This document shows, in pieces, positions 1 to 8,381 of a stretch of DNA of 24,810 nucleotides. The notes below the pieces were generated by a model. It was not told the origin of the DNA. It did not search any database and saw only the letters and a list, made by a program, of their open reading frames with translations. The translations under genes were made by a program, and so were the position numbers. Source of the DNA: Aliarcobacter butzleri (GTDB lineage Bacteria > Campylobacterota > Campylobacteria > Campylobacterales > Arcobacteraceae); the NCBI GenBank assembly GCA_012522985.1, contig JAAYJJ010000032.1, positions 1-24,810 of the forward strand. Reading direction: 5' to 3'. Every line of letters starts with the position of its first letter. Within the stretch, counting starts at the first letter, position 1.

Positions 1-362
1 CACAAGCTATTTTAAATATATTAAATAATGCAAAAGATGCCTTTAAACTAAATGATGTTTTTACAGAAGATAGGGTGATAATTATTAATATTTACAAAAA
101 AGATAGATGTGCAAAAATAGATATCACTGATAGTGCAGGTGGTATAAAAGACTCTATAATAGAGAAGATTTTTGAGCCATATTTTACCACTAAACATCAA
201 AGTCAAGGTACAGGAATAGGCTTATATATGACATATGAGATAATAACTAAAAAATTTAAAGGTGTTATTAGAGTAGAAAACAAAGACTTTACATACAATA
301 ATAAAAACTATCGTGGAGCTATGTTTAAAATATCAATACCAATAAAGGAAGAAAATGCTTGA
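1..362 (+). CDS. Sensor histidine kinase, C-terminal ATPase part (5' end outside window)
   Basis: The open frame enters from the left edge with its first full codon at base 3, so this is the 3' part of a longer gene and the ATG at 75 is internal. It carries the HATPase_c signature of two-component sensor kinases in order: an N box at the very start (AILNILNNAKDA), a G1 box (DSAGGI), the F box (EKIFEPYFTTK) and a G2 box (GTGIGL). These build the ATP-binding fold that phosphorylates the histidine of the missing upstream DHp domain. The input domain and cognate regulator lie outside the window, so the signal is unknown. The last 8 bases overlap the next gene, which implies translational coupling with the acyl-CoA synthetase. 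Confidence 0.93.
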   Translation, partial: QAILNILNNAKDAFKLNDVFTEDRVIIINIYKKDRCAKIDITDSAGGIKDSIIEKIFEPYFTTKHQSQGTGIGLYMTYEIITKKFKGVIRVENKDFTYNNKNYRGAMFKISIPIKEENA

Positions 363-2283
363 ATATGAAATATATGATTATCTAAAATCTTTTGATTTAA
401 ATACACCACAATATAGGGTTTTTGATCTTAATGAAGATGTAAAAATAGATTTTTTTCCACTAGCTTTAAAACTAAACTCAACAAAAGTAGTACACAAAAG
501 TGAGTATGGGGCTGTTAAAATAGATATCCAAAACCAAGAAGATTTAAACAAAAATAGAGATTTAATAAAATCAAATGTTTTAAATAAGGGTATCAATCTT
601 GATAGTAGTGATAAGTTTTTAGCTTCTGCTATGGTAAAAGGAATAGAGCTTTTTGTAGGTATTATAGATGATGAGATCTTTGGAAAAGTGCTTCTTTTTG
701 GAAGAGGTGGAATTATGCTTGAGCTTGATAAAGATATAGGATATATTAGACTTGAAGCAGATGCTATAGAGATAAAAAGAGCTATACAAAGTACAAAAAT
801 ATCCAAAATCTTTGAAGGCTTTAGAGGAAAAACTTATGATATAGAAGTTGTTATTGAGTTTATTCAAAAAGTGCAAAACTTTATAAGAAAAAATCAAGAT
901 ATAAAAGAGTGTGATTTTAATCCTATTATTTTAAATGATGATGGGATATTTATTGTTGATGCTAGGATCAAAAAAGGTGAAGTTATAGAAGTAGCTTATG
1001 ATGATAGAGTAAGATCTAGCTTTTTTGATAATCAAAATATTGCTATTATAGGAGCTAGTACAAATCCCACAAAAGTTGGGTTTGCTTTAGCAAAAAATAT
1101 GCAAAATTTTAGTGGAAAGAGATATTTAGTAAATAGTAGTGGTGGTAAGTTTGAAGGAGAAAAACTATATATAGATATAGATGATATTGATGATAAGATA
1201 GATACATCTTTTATTACTATACCTCAAAGGTATGTTATAGAGTCTATTGAAAAACTTATTAAAAAAGGTGTAAAAAATCTTATTATTATAAGTGCTGGAT
1301 TTAAAGAAGTAGGAGACTTTGAAAGTGAAGAGAGGATTTTAGATCTAGCAAAAGCACATAATATCAATATAATAGGACCAAATTGTTTAGGATATTATGA
1401 AGGAAGTAAAGAGTTAAATGGAACTTTTGCAACCAAAGAGGTTCAAAATGGATCTATAGCACTTCTCGCTGGAAGTGGAGCAGTGCTTAGCTCTTTGATG
1501 GACAAAGCAGCTATTAGTAATGTAGGGTTTAGTCATATAGTCTCTTTGGGTAATATGATAGATTTATCTTATGGTGAACTTATCAATATGCTTGAAGATG
1601 AGCCAAGTTGTAAGGCGATTTCTTTGTATATAGAAGGTATCAAAAATCCAACAATATTTTTAGAAGCTATAAAAAACTCAACAAAACCTATCTATTTATA
1701 TAAAACAGGACAAAGTGAAGCGGGTAAAAAGGCTGCTTTTTCTCATACAGGAAATTTAGCTGGTAATTATGAGCTTTTTTGTGGTTTGATGAAGAGTTTG
1801 GGAGTTAGTCTAGTAGATAATATCGAAGCACTTATTTATAAACCTTTAAGAAAAACAAAAAATATATCAATTATTACAAATGCAGGTGGTCCAGCAACAA
1901 TATTATCAGATTTGATAGTAAATAAAGGCAAAAGTTTATATGAACTAAATGATAATGATATAAAAGCACTAGATATAGTTTTGCCTTTTAATTGGTCAAA
2001 AAACAATCCTATAGATATAATAGGAGATGCAACAAGTAGCAGATATAAAGCAGCTTTAGATGTAATGCTAAAAAATGATAGTGTAGATCTTATCTACCTA
2101 CTTTTAACACCACAATATATGACAGATATCAAAGAGATAGCTTTGATGATAGCAGAGTATAATAGTAATAAGATAGTACCACTTTTTATAGGTGGCGGTA
2201 TGCTTCAAGATGCCTTGAAGATATTTAGAGTTAATAAGATTCTTTATTTTACAACTTTAGATGAAAGTGTTTGTTTTCTTTAA
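355..2283 (+). CDS. NDP-forming acyl-CoA synthetase (acetate-CoA ligase family), permuted domain order
   Basis: 642 residues. Residues 1 to about 210 match the ATP-grasp_5 domain: HKSEYGAVK near 48, an FGRGG..LE segment near 122, EGFRG near 154 and a metal-site-like DFNPIIL near 189. A Rossmann-type CoA-binding domain follows (IAIIGAS near 230, GPNCLGYY near 344), then the succinyl-CoA-ligase-like flavodoxin domains (LLAGSGAV near 372, TNAGGPA near 508). H464 in SHTGNLAG aligns with the phosphohistidine of the family. The family interconverts acyl-CoA, ADP and phosphate with acid, CoA and ATP. Bacterial homologues such as protein acetyltransferase PatZ have the CoA-binding domain first and ATP-grasp after it; here the order is swapped and there is no GNAT domain. 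All blocks I could align are present, so it is probably active. The acid substrate cannot be read from the sequence. Confidence 0.88.
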   Translation: MLEYEIYDYLKSFDLNTPQYRVFDLNEDVKIDFFPLALKLNSTKVVHKSEYGAVKIDIQNQEDLNKNRDLIKSNVLNKGINLDSSDKFLASAMVKGIELFVGIIDDEIFGKVLLFGRGGIMLELDKDIGYIRLEADAIEIKRAIQSTKISKIFEGFRGKTYDIEVVIEFIQKVQNFIRKNQDIKECDFNPIILNDDGIFIVDARIKKGEVIEVAYDDRVRSSFFDNQNIAIIGASTNPTKVGFALAKNMQNFSGKRYLVNSSGGKFEGEKLYIDIDDIDDKIDTSFITIPQRYVIESIEKLIKKGVKNLIIISAGFKEVGDFESEERILDLAKAHNINIIGPNCLGYYEGSKELNGTFATKEVQNGSIALLAGSGAVLSSLMDKAAISNVGFSHIVSLGNMIDLSYGELINMLEDEPSCKAISLYIEGIKNPTIFLEAIKNSTKPIYLYKTGQSEAGKKAAFSHTGNLAGNYELFCGLMKSLGVSLVDNIEALIYKPLRKTKNISIITNAGGPATILSDLIVNKGKSLYELNDNDIKALDIVLPFNWSKNNPIDIIGDATSSRYKAALDVMLKNDSVDLIYLLLTPQYMTDIKEIALMIAEYNSNKIVPLFIGGGMLQDALKIFRVNKILYFTTLDESVCFL

Positions 2284-2291
2284 TATATTTG

Positions 2292-2300
2292 TGTTATAAT
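2292..2300 (+). promoter_or_regulatory. Extended -10 promoter of the aroK-hisD run
   Basis: TGTTATAAT is a perfect extended -10 element (TG, one base, TATAAT) in the 25-base gap between the acyl-CoA synthetase and aroK. No good -35 hexamer is visible, which is normal for Campylobacterota sigma-70 promoters. Transcription would start near 2306-2308, almost on the aroK ATG at 2309. Confidence 0.65.
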
Positions 2301-2308
2301 AATTGCTA

Positions 2309-2833
2309 ATGAAAAAGAACAATATAATACTAATCGGATTTATGGGTGTTGGTAAAGGCACTATAGCTAGAGCTATTGTTAAAAGAAGTGGTATTTTTGC
2401 AGTTGATACTGATGATTTGATAGAGTCTATGCAAAAAAGAAAGATAAAAGAGATCTTTGACAAAGAGGGTGAGGGGTATTTTAGAAACCTAGAGCAACTT
2501 TGTGCCAACTGGATAGAAAATAGTGTAGATAATACTCTTATTTCTACAGGTGGTGGCTTTTATGCTAGGTCAAATATTAAAAATCTAGGAACTATAATCT
2601 ATCTTAAATCATCATTTGAGGGTATCTTAAAAAGAATCAAAAAATCCCCAAATGCAGCTAGTAAACTAAAAAAAAGACCTCTTTTAAAAGATATGAAAAA
2701 AGCAAAAGAGCTTTTTGATAAAAGAGTAGTAGAATATGAAGCAATAGCTGATGTGGTAGTAGATGTAGAAAACAAAAATATAAAAGAGATAGTAGAAAAT
2801 ATTTTAGAAGTTACAAAAACAAAAGAAGGATAA
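2309..2833 (+). CDS. aroK: Shikimate kinase
   Basis: 174 residues. Phosphorylates shikimate at the 3-hydroxyl with ATP, the fifth step towards chorismate, in the cytosol. The P-loop is GFMGVGKGT (10-18). The shikimate-binding features are DTDD (33-36), R59 in YFRNLE and GGG at 81-83. KRPLL carries the lid arginine R122, and FDKRVVEYE lies near 136. The length is typical of AroK. One oddity is that the usual Ser/Thr after the P-loop lysine is Gly, so the motif reads GKGT as in adenylate kinase. The ATG at 2309 is chosen over an in-frame TTG at 2303 because the TTG would lie at or upstream of the predicted transcript start. No Shine-Dalgarno sequence is visible, which suggests a leaderless or nearly leaderless mRNA. 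hisD follows after one base. Confidence 0.95.
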   Translation: MKKNNIILIGFMGVGKGTIARAIVKRSGIFAVDTDDLIESMQKRKIKEIFDKEGEGYFRNLEQLCANWIENSVDNTLISTGGGFYARSNIKNLGTIIYLKSSFEGILKRIKKSPNAASKLKKRPLLKDMKKAKELFDKRVVEYEAIADVVVDVENKNIKEIVENILEVTKTKEG

Positions 2834-2834
2834 A

Positions 2835-4124
2835 ATGAAGATATTATATACTAAAGATATAAACTTTAAAGATGAGTTTGAGCTTATATTAAATAGAGCA
2901 AAATGTGATATAAAAAATGTTAGTAAAATAGTAAATGAGATAATAGATGATATTATAGATAGAAAAAATAGTGCTTTATTTGAGCATATTGCAAAGTTTG
3001 ATGGATGGAGTCCACAAGAAAATAGTGATTTAGAGATATCAGTTGATGATATGAAAAGAGCTTATGATAACCTTGATCCTAAGCTAAAAAAATCACTTCA
3101 TTTAGCATATGATAGAATAGAGTCTTTTCATCAAAAGCAACTTCCAAAGTCATGGATAGATTTTGAAGATAATGGAACTATTTTGGGACAAAAAGTAACT
3201 CCTGTTGATAGTGCTGGGCTTTATATCCCTGGTGGAAAGGCAGCTTATCCTAGTAGTTTACTTATGAATGCTATTCCAGCACTAGTTGCTGGAGTAAAAG
3301 AGATAGTAGTATGTACTCCAACACCAAATAATGAACCAAATGAGTTACTTTTGGCTGCTTGTCATTTATGTAAAGTTTCAAAAGTCTATAAAGTAGGTGG
3401 GGCTAGTGCAATAGCTGCTATGGCATATGGAACACAAAGTATTAAAAAAGTAGATGTTATAACTGGTCCTGGGAATATATTTGTAGCAACAGCTAAAAAG
3501 CTAGTTTTTGGTGAGGTTAATATAGATATGATAGCTGGACCTAGCGAGATAGGTATATTAGCTGATGAGAGTGCAAAGCCTAACTATCTAGCTATAGATC
3601 TTCTTTCTCAAGCAGAACATGATGAGATGGCTAGTTCTATAATGATCACAACATCAAAAGATATTGCAGACAAAACAGCAAATGAGATTAAAGAGTATCT
3701 AAAGATTTTAAGTAGAACTGATATAGCTACAAAATCTATCAATGAAAGAGGGGCTATTATAGTAACTGAAAGTATGAATGAGGCTATAGAACTTATGAAT
3801 GAAATAGCACCAGAACATCTAGAGGTAATGACAAACAATCCTTTTGAATTGCTACCATTTATTAAACATGCTGGGGCTATATTTTTGGGTGAAAATACAC
3901 CAGAACCTATAGGTGACTATTTAGCTGGACCAAACCATACACTACCAACAGGAAGTACAGCTAAGTTTTATAGTCCACTAAATGTAGAGCATTTTATGAA
4001 AAAAAGCTCTATTATAAGTTTTAGTAAACAAGCTATCCAAGATGTAGGGCATGAGTGTGCATTGTTAGCAAAAACAGAAGGTTTAACAGCTCATGAAGAG
4101 TCTGGTAGAGTTAGATTAAAGTAA
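2835..4124 (+). CDS. hisD: Histidinol dehydrogenase
   Basis: 429 residues, full length. Catalyses the last two steps of histidine synthesis, oxidising L-histidinol to L-histidine with two NAD+ at a zinc site. The zinc ligands line up with the E. coli enzyme: Q259 and H262 in SQAEHDEM, D361 in IGDYLAGP and H420 in TAHEESG. The catalytic pair E327-H328 is in APEHLEVM, and H368 is in GPNHTLP. The NAD-binding segment GPGNIFVATAKK is at 211-222. The start has a good Shine-Dalgarno GAAGGA at 2825-2830. It sits apart from any other histidine gene in this window, directly behind aroK, so amino-acid synthesis is the shared theme of the pair. Confidence 0.97.
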   Translation: MKILYTKDINFKDEFELILNRAKCDIKNVSKIVNEIIDDIIDRKNSALFEHIAKFDGWSPQENSDLEISVDDMKRAYDNLDPKLKKSLHLAYDRIESFHQKQLPKSWIDFEDNGTILGQKVTPVDSAGLYIPGGKAAYPSSLLMNAIPALVAGVKEIVVCTPTPNNEPNELLLAACHLCKVSKVYKVGGASAIAAMAYGTQSIKKVDVITGPGNIFVATAKKLVFGEVNIDMIAGPSEIGILADESAKPNYLAIDLLSQAEHDEMASSIMITTSKDIADKTANEIKEYLKILSRTDIATKSINERGAIIVTESMNEAIELMNEIAPEHLEVMTNNPFELLPFIKHAGAIFLGENTPEPIGDYLAGPNHTLPTGSTAKFYSPLNVEHFMKKSSIISFSKQAIQDVGHECALLAKTEGLTAHEESGRVRLK

Positions 4125-4132
4125 GGATTTTT

Positions 4133-4429
4133 ATGAATAAATATGAAGCACTTTTTGAAGATGAAGAGAGTATCTTTGGTGGAACTCCAAGATCTAAATT
4201 TTGGGATATAGCAACTCAAGCAAATGAGGATTTAGTACAAGATGTATTTGATGAGATATTTGCAAAGTTTGCAGTTATGGAGAGGCTTTTAGAAAAGCAT
4301 TATGATGATGATAGTTTGGATAAGATGATACAAAATGAGATTTTATCAGCCAATATGGAGTTAGAAGAGCATAAAAAGAGTCTATATATAGAGTTTACTG
4401 GTGATATTGTTTGTAGGTTAGATAGTTAA
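4133..4429 (+). CDS. DUF2018 family protein (HP0242-like)
   Basis: 98 residues, acidic and predicted almost entirely helical (FWDIATQANEDLVQDVFDEIF, then MERLLEKHY, then MIQNEILSANMELEEHKKSL). It matches the small Campylobacterota family DUF2018, represented by Helicobacter pylori HP0242, whose crystal structure is an intertwined helical homodimer. No function is established. The start is supported by AAGGA at 4123-4127, overlapping the hisD stop codon, so it is almost certainly co-translated with hisD. There is no signal peptide or membrane segment, so it is cytosolic. The family assignment is from recognition of the sequence pattern and neighbourhood, not from a search. Confidence 0.82.
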   Translation: MNKYEALFEDEESIFGGTPRSKFWDIATQANEDLVQDVFDEIFAKFAVMERLLEKHYDDDSLDKMIQNEILSANMELEEHKKSLYIEFTGDIVCRLDS

Positions 4430-4471
4430 TAAAAAAGTATATCTATATAAATAGGTTATAAATGAGGTAAA

Positions 4472-5374
4472 ATGGAAGTTTTAGAAGAAGTAAAAGCAAA
4501 AATAAAAGAGTTTATATCTGAAATAAATCACCCAAAAAGTATAGAGCTTTTAGAGCTTTTGCCAACAGGTAAGATGTTAAGAAGTAAGTTGATATTAAAA
4601 ATAGCTGGATATAACCAAGATTCTATTAATCTATGTGCTATAGTTGAGATGATTCATGCAGCCTCTTTGCTTCACGATGATGTGATAGATGAGTCTATGA
4701 CAAGAAGAGGAAAGCCATCAATAAATGCTATATATAACAATAAAACATCTATAATGTTTGGTGATATTTTATACTCTATAGCCTTTACAAAACTTACTTT
4801 TATGAATCCAAAGATAGCCTATAATGTCTCAAATGCAGTAACTTTGCTTAGTATTGGTGAGATGATGGATGTAGATATGGGAGATAGTTTTAATGATAAT
4901 TATGAACTATATCTAGATATGATATACAAAAAAACAGGTTCTCTTATAGAAGCTAGTGCAGCTAGTGCGGCACTTTTGGCTGGACTTGAAGAAGATAAAT
5001 ATGCTCTTTATGGTAAAAACTTAGGTATTGCTTTTCAAATGGTAGATGATATATTAGATATCACTTCAGATGAAAAGACTCTTGGCAAACCTGTAATGGC
5101 TGATTTTAAAGAGGGAAAAGTAACTATTCCTTATCTAAAGCTTTATAATAGAGTAGATATAAAAGATAAGAAGATATTAAAAGAGCTATTTAAAAAAGAG
5201 CTAACTAGTAATGAAATAGAGTGGTTAAAAGATAAATTTAAAACAACAGATGCCCTAAAAGATTCTATTTTACTTACTCAACAAATAGCTTATGATGCAA
5301 TAAGTGCTATAAAAGATGAAAACAATAAAGATTTAGTTGATATTATGCAACAAATGTGTAACAGGGAATTTTAA
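4472..5374 (+). CDS. Polyprenyl diphosphate synthase (long-chain trans type)
   Basis: 300 residues. Condenses isopentenyl diphosphate units onto an allylic diphosphate. The first aspartate-rich motif is DDVID (69-73) followed by TRRG (77-80), the second is DDILD (192-196), the N-terminal substrate motif is TGKMLRSK (32-39) and the KT pair is at 154-155. The residues four and five positions before the first DDxxD are small (S65, A64), which in this family permits long products, so a C30-C40 chain for menaquinone is more likely than farnesyl diphosphate; this is inference. A weak TATAAA-like element (4457-4462) and GAGG (4464-4467) precede the ATG. The stop and the hemA start share a base (TAATG), so the two are translationally coupled. 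Confidence 0.93.
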   Translation: MEVLEEVKAKIKEFISEINHPKSIELLELLPTGKMLRSKLILKIAGYNQDSINLCAIVEMIHAASLLHDDVIDESMTRRGKPSINAIYNNKTSIMFGDILYSIAFTKLTFMNPKIAYNVSNAVTLLSIGEMMDVDMGDSFNDNYELYLDMIYKKTGSLIEASAASAALLAGLEEDKYALYGKNLGIAFQMVDDILDITSDEKTLGKPVMADFKEGKVTIPYLKLYNRVDIKDKKILKELFKKELTSNEIEWLKDKFKTTDALKDSILLTQQIAYDAISAIKDENNKDLVDIMQQMCNREF

Positions 5375-6657
5375 TGCATTATTTAATAATAAGTTTTACT
5401 CATAAAAATACAGAGATTGCTTTAAGAGAGAAGTTGTCTTTTAATAATGATTTAGAAAAAGATATTTTTCTTAAAAAGATAGTTGATTGCAATTATATCA
5501 ATGAAGCTGTTGTTTTATCTACCTGTAATCGTGTAGAGGTTATTGCTTCTGTTAAAGATACTTTTATAGCAAAAAATACAATATTAGATGAGTTTTGTAA
5601 AAAGAGTGTATATTATTGTGATGAGCTATCGCAAGTAGCAGATATTTATGAAGATGAAAATGCTATTTTTCATCTTTTTAGTGTAGCTTCTTCTATAGAT
5701 AGTTTAGTTATTGGTGAAACTCAAATAGTAGGGCAACTAAAAGATGCATATAAGTTTGCACAAGAAAAAGGATATTGTTCTACTAAATTATCCCGTGCAA
5801 TAAGCTACTCTTTTAAATGTGCTTCAGCAGTAAGAAATGAGACAACTTTGGGAAGTGGTAGCGTTTCTGTTGCATCAACTGCTGTTGCAAAAGCAAAACA
5901 GATTTTTATAAATAGTGATGGTATAAAAGCAACTGTTATAGGTGCAGGAGAGATGAGTGAGCTTTGTATAAGGCATTTAATAAGACATAATTTTAGTGTA
6001 TTATTACTTAGTAGGGATTTTAAAAAAGCCTCTATTTTAGCTGAATCAATAGGTGGAGATATAGAGGTTCGCCCTTATGATGAGTTAAAAAGTGCTCTTA
6101 ATTCAACTCCTCTTTTGTTTACTGCTACAAGTGCACCTTATCCTATTATTAAAAAAGAGATGTTAGAGTATCTAGAGTATGATAGATATTGGTTTGATAT
6201 AGCAATACCAAGAGATATAGAAGAGTTTGAGTTTGATGGTGTAAAAGTATATAGTGTAGATGATTTAAAAGAGATAGTTGATGAAAATATTGCTCTTAGA
6301 GCTAAAAAAGCAAAACAAGCATATAAAATAGTAAAAGAGATGACAGAATCTTATTTTAAGTGGTTAAATACTCTAGGAGTTGAGCCCCTAATCAAAGCTA
6401 TGTACTCTAAAGGAGATACAATAATAGATAAAAAGCTTGATAGTGCTATAAAAAAAGGCTTTATAGGTGAAGATCAAAGAGAAAATATAGACAAACTTTG
6501 TCATAGTATAATCTCAAAATATCTATTTGAAGCAAGTAAAGAGCTTAGGAATATCTCCTGTGAGCAAGATTCTGATACAGTATATGAATCTATGCAAAGG
6601 GTGTTTAATCTAAGTGTTGAAAAAATAGAAACAATAAACTATAAATGTGATAATTAG
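5374..6657 (+). CDS. hemA: Glutamyl-tRNA reductase
   Basis: 427 residues. First committed enzyme of C5-pathway tetrapyrrole synthesis: NADPH-dependent reduction of glutamate charged on tRNA-Glu to glutamate-1-semialdehyde. The catalytic cysteine is C51 in LSTCNRVEV. The conserved block GETQIVGQLKDAYKFAQ lies near 112-128. The NADPH-binding glycine motif GAGEMSELC is near 191-199, and the C-terminal dimerisation helices run from about 310. The length fits the family. It starts on the stop codon of the prenyl synthase, with AGGGA at 5363-5367 as ribosome site, and proS follows 8 bases later. hemC, two steps further down the pathway, lies 3 kb downstream in the same transcription direction. Confidence 0.97.
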   Translation: MHYLIISFTHKNTEIALREKLSFNNDLEKDIFLKKIVDCNYINEAVVLSTCNRVEVIASVKDTFIAKNTILDEFCKKSVYYCDELSQVADIYEDENAIFHLFSVASSIDSLVIGETQIVGQLKDAYKFAQEKGYCSTKLSRAISYSFKCASAVRNETTLGSGSVSVASTAVAKAKQIFINSDGIKATVIGAGEMSELCIRHLIRHNFSVLLLSRDFKKASILAESIGGDIEVRPYDELKSALNSTPLLFTATSAPYPIIKKEMLEYLEYDRYWFDIAIPRDIEEFEFDGVKVYSVDDLKEIVDENIALRAKKAKQAYKIVKEMTESYFKWLNTLGVEPLIKAMYSKGDTIIDKKLDSAIKKGFIGEDQRENIDKLCHSIISKYLFEASKELRNISCEQDSDTVYESMQRVFNLSVEKIETINYKCDN

Positions 6658-6665
6658 GGGAAAAT

Positions 6666-8381
6666 ATGAGATTTAGTAAACTTTTTATTCCTACTACAAA
6701 AGAGACTCCAAATGATGCTTCACTTCCATCGCATCAATTTTTAATAAGAGCAGGATTTATCTCTCAAAGTGGTTCTGGAATATATGATTTTATGCCTTTA
6801 GGCAAGATAGTATTGGAAAAAATAAAAAAAATAGTAAAAGAAGAGATGGACAAAGCTGGAGCAAACGAAGTTCAATTTGGATTTGTTACACCTTTATCTT
6901 TTTGGGAAGAATCAGGTCGTGATTTAACTATGGGAACAGAGATGCTTAGGTTCAAAGATAGAAAAGGAAGCTCTTTTGTCCTAAGTCCAACCAATGAAGA
7001 GTCTGTTGTAAATATGGTAAAAAATAGAATTACATCATATAAAGATCTACCAGTTCATCTATATCAAATAAATACTAAATTCCGTGATGAGGCAAGGCCA
7101 AGATTTGGACTGATGAGAGGAAGAGAATTTTTGATGAAAGATGGATACTCTTTTCACTCTAGCTATGAAGATCTTATAAGAGAATTTAATCTTATGGAAG
7201 AGACTTATACAAAAATCTATACAAAACTAGGGCTTGATTTTAGGGTAGTAGAGGCTGATAGTGGTGCTATTGGTGGAAGTGGTAGTAAAGAGTTTCATAT
7301 CTTAGCAAGTAGTGGTGAGGATACTATTGTAGTTTGTGATTCTTGTAAATATGCAGCAAATATAGAAGCAGCAAAAAGAGAAGTTAAAAAAGAGGCAAAA
7401 CTTGAGACTAAAGAGATAGAAAAAATCCACACCCCAAATCTAAAAACTATAGAAGAGGTAAATAACTTTTTAAAAAGAGATCCTTATTATGCTATGAAAG
7501 CTGTTATAAAAAAGGCTGTTTTTAAAGATAAAAGTGAAATAGTACTTTTTTTTGTAAGAGGAGTTGATGAGCTAGAAGAGACAAAAGCTCTTAATGCCAT
7601 AGATGCAATAGAACTCCTTGATGCAAATGAAGATGAGATAAGCCAAGCTAGTTTAGTAGCAGGATTTTGTGGAATTAAAGATTTACCAAAAGAGATAAAA
7701 GTAGTAGTTGATAGTGATCTTAAAGGTGAAAATAACCTAGTTATTGGAGCAAACGAAGAAGATTACCACTATATAAATTTTGATTTAAATAGTGTAAGTG
7801 ATATAGTCTATAAAGATCTTATCAAAGTTCAAGAGGGTGATAAATGCTTTTGTTGTGGTGGAAAGCTATCTTATACAAAAGGTATAGAAGCTGGACATAT
7901 TTTCCAACTAGGGGATAAATATTCAAAAGCTATGAATGCACTTTTTTTAGATGAAAATGGAAAAGCAAAACCTTTTATTATGGGGTGTTATGGTATAGGA
8001 GTCTCTAGACTTGTTGCTGCTATTATAGAGCAAAATCACGATGAAAAAGGGTGTATTTGGACAAAAGAAAGTACTCCTTATATGGTAGATATTATAGTTT
8101 CCAACTCCAAAAACCAATCTGAAGCAGATTTTGCTGATGAGATATATACTAAGCTAAAGCAAGAGGGAATTGAGACTATTTTGGATGATAGGATAAATGC
8201 TAGATTTGGTTTTAAGATGAGTGATTTTGAGCTTATTGGATTTCCATATGCAATAATAGTTGGTAAAAAAATAAGTGAAGGGATTGTAGAAATAGTTGAT
8301 AGAAAAACTTTAGAAAAAATCCAAGTCTCTAAAGATGAAGTTGTAGATAAGATTAAAGAGCTAGTTGTAAAATGTTTATAA
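6666..8381 (+). CDS. proS: Prolyl-tRNA synthetase (bacterial type with editing insertion)
   Basis: 571 residues, almost exactly the length of the E. coli enzyme. Charges tRNA-Pro with proline. Class II motifs are visible: motif 1 region SGSGIYDFMPLG (36-47), motif 2 region with TKFRDEARPRFGLMRGREF (about 138-156), and motif 3 GCYGIGVSRL (about 439-448). The insertion between motifs 2 and 3 (about 225-405) is the Ala-tRNA editing (INS/YbaK-like) domain of bacterial ProRS, with KAVIKKAVF near its start. A CFCCG cluster precedes the conserved GIEAGHIFQLG. The ribosome site is AGGGG at 6656-6660, overlapping the hemA stop. Its 3' end overlaps fxsA by 10 bases. Confidence 0.97.
   Translation: MRFSKLFIPTTKETPNDASLPSHQFLIRAGFISQSGSGIYDFMPLGKIVLEKIKKIVKEEMDKAGANEVQFGFVTPLSFWEESGRDLTMGTEMLRFKDRKGSSFVLSPTNEESVVNMVKNRITSYKDLPVHLYQINTKFRDEARPRFGLMRGREFLMKDGYSFHSSYEDLIREFNLMEETYTKIYTKLGLDFRVVEADSGAIGGSGSKEFHILASSGEDTIVVCDSCKYAANIEAAKREVKKEAKLETKEIEKIHTPNLKTIEEVNNFLKRDPYYAMKAVIKKAVFKDKSEIVLFFVRGVDELEETKALNAIDAIELLDANEDEISQASLVAGFCGIKDLPKEIKVVVDSDLKGENNLVIGANEEDYHYINFDLNSVSDIVYKDLIKVQEGDKCFCCGGKLSYTKGIEAGHIFQLGDKYSKAMNALFLDENGKAKPFIMGCYGIGVSRLVAAIIEQNHDEKGCIWTKESTPYMVDIIVSNSKNQSEADFADEIYTKLKQEGIETILDDRINARFGFKMSDFELIGFPYAIIVGKKISEGIVEIVDRKTLEKIQVSKDEVVDKIKELVVKCL

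Noticed and set aside
75..77. ATG at 75 as the true start of the kinase gene
   Set aside because: The frame is open to the window edge and encodes the conserved N box before this codon, so it is internal.
2303..2308. TTG start for aroK two codons upstream
   Set aside because: It would lie at or upstream of the predicted transcription start and has no ribosome site; the ATG at 2309 fits better.
7546..7553. T8 run in proS and T8 run in fxsA (8400-8407) as phase-variable tracts
   Set aside because: proS is essential and both runs are short for contingency loci; Campylobacterota phase variation typically uses longer G/C tracts in surface genes.
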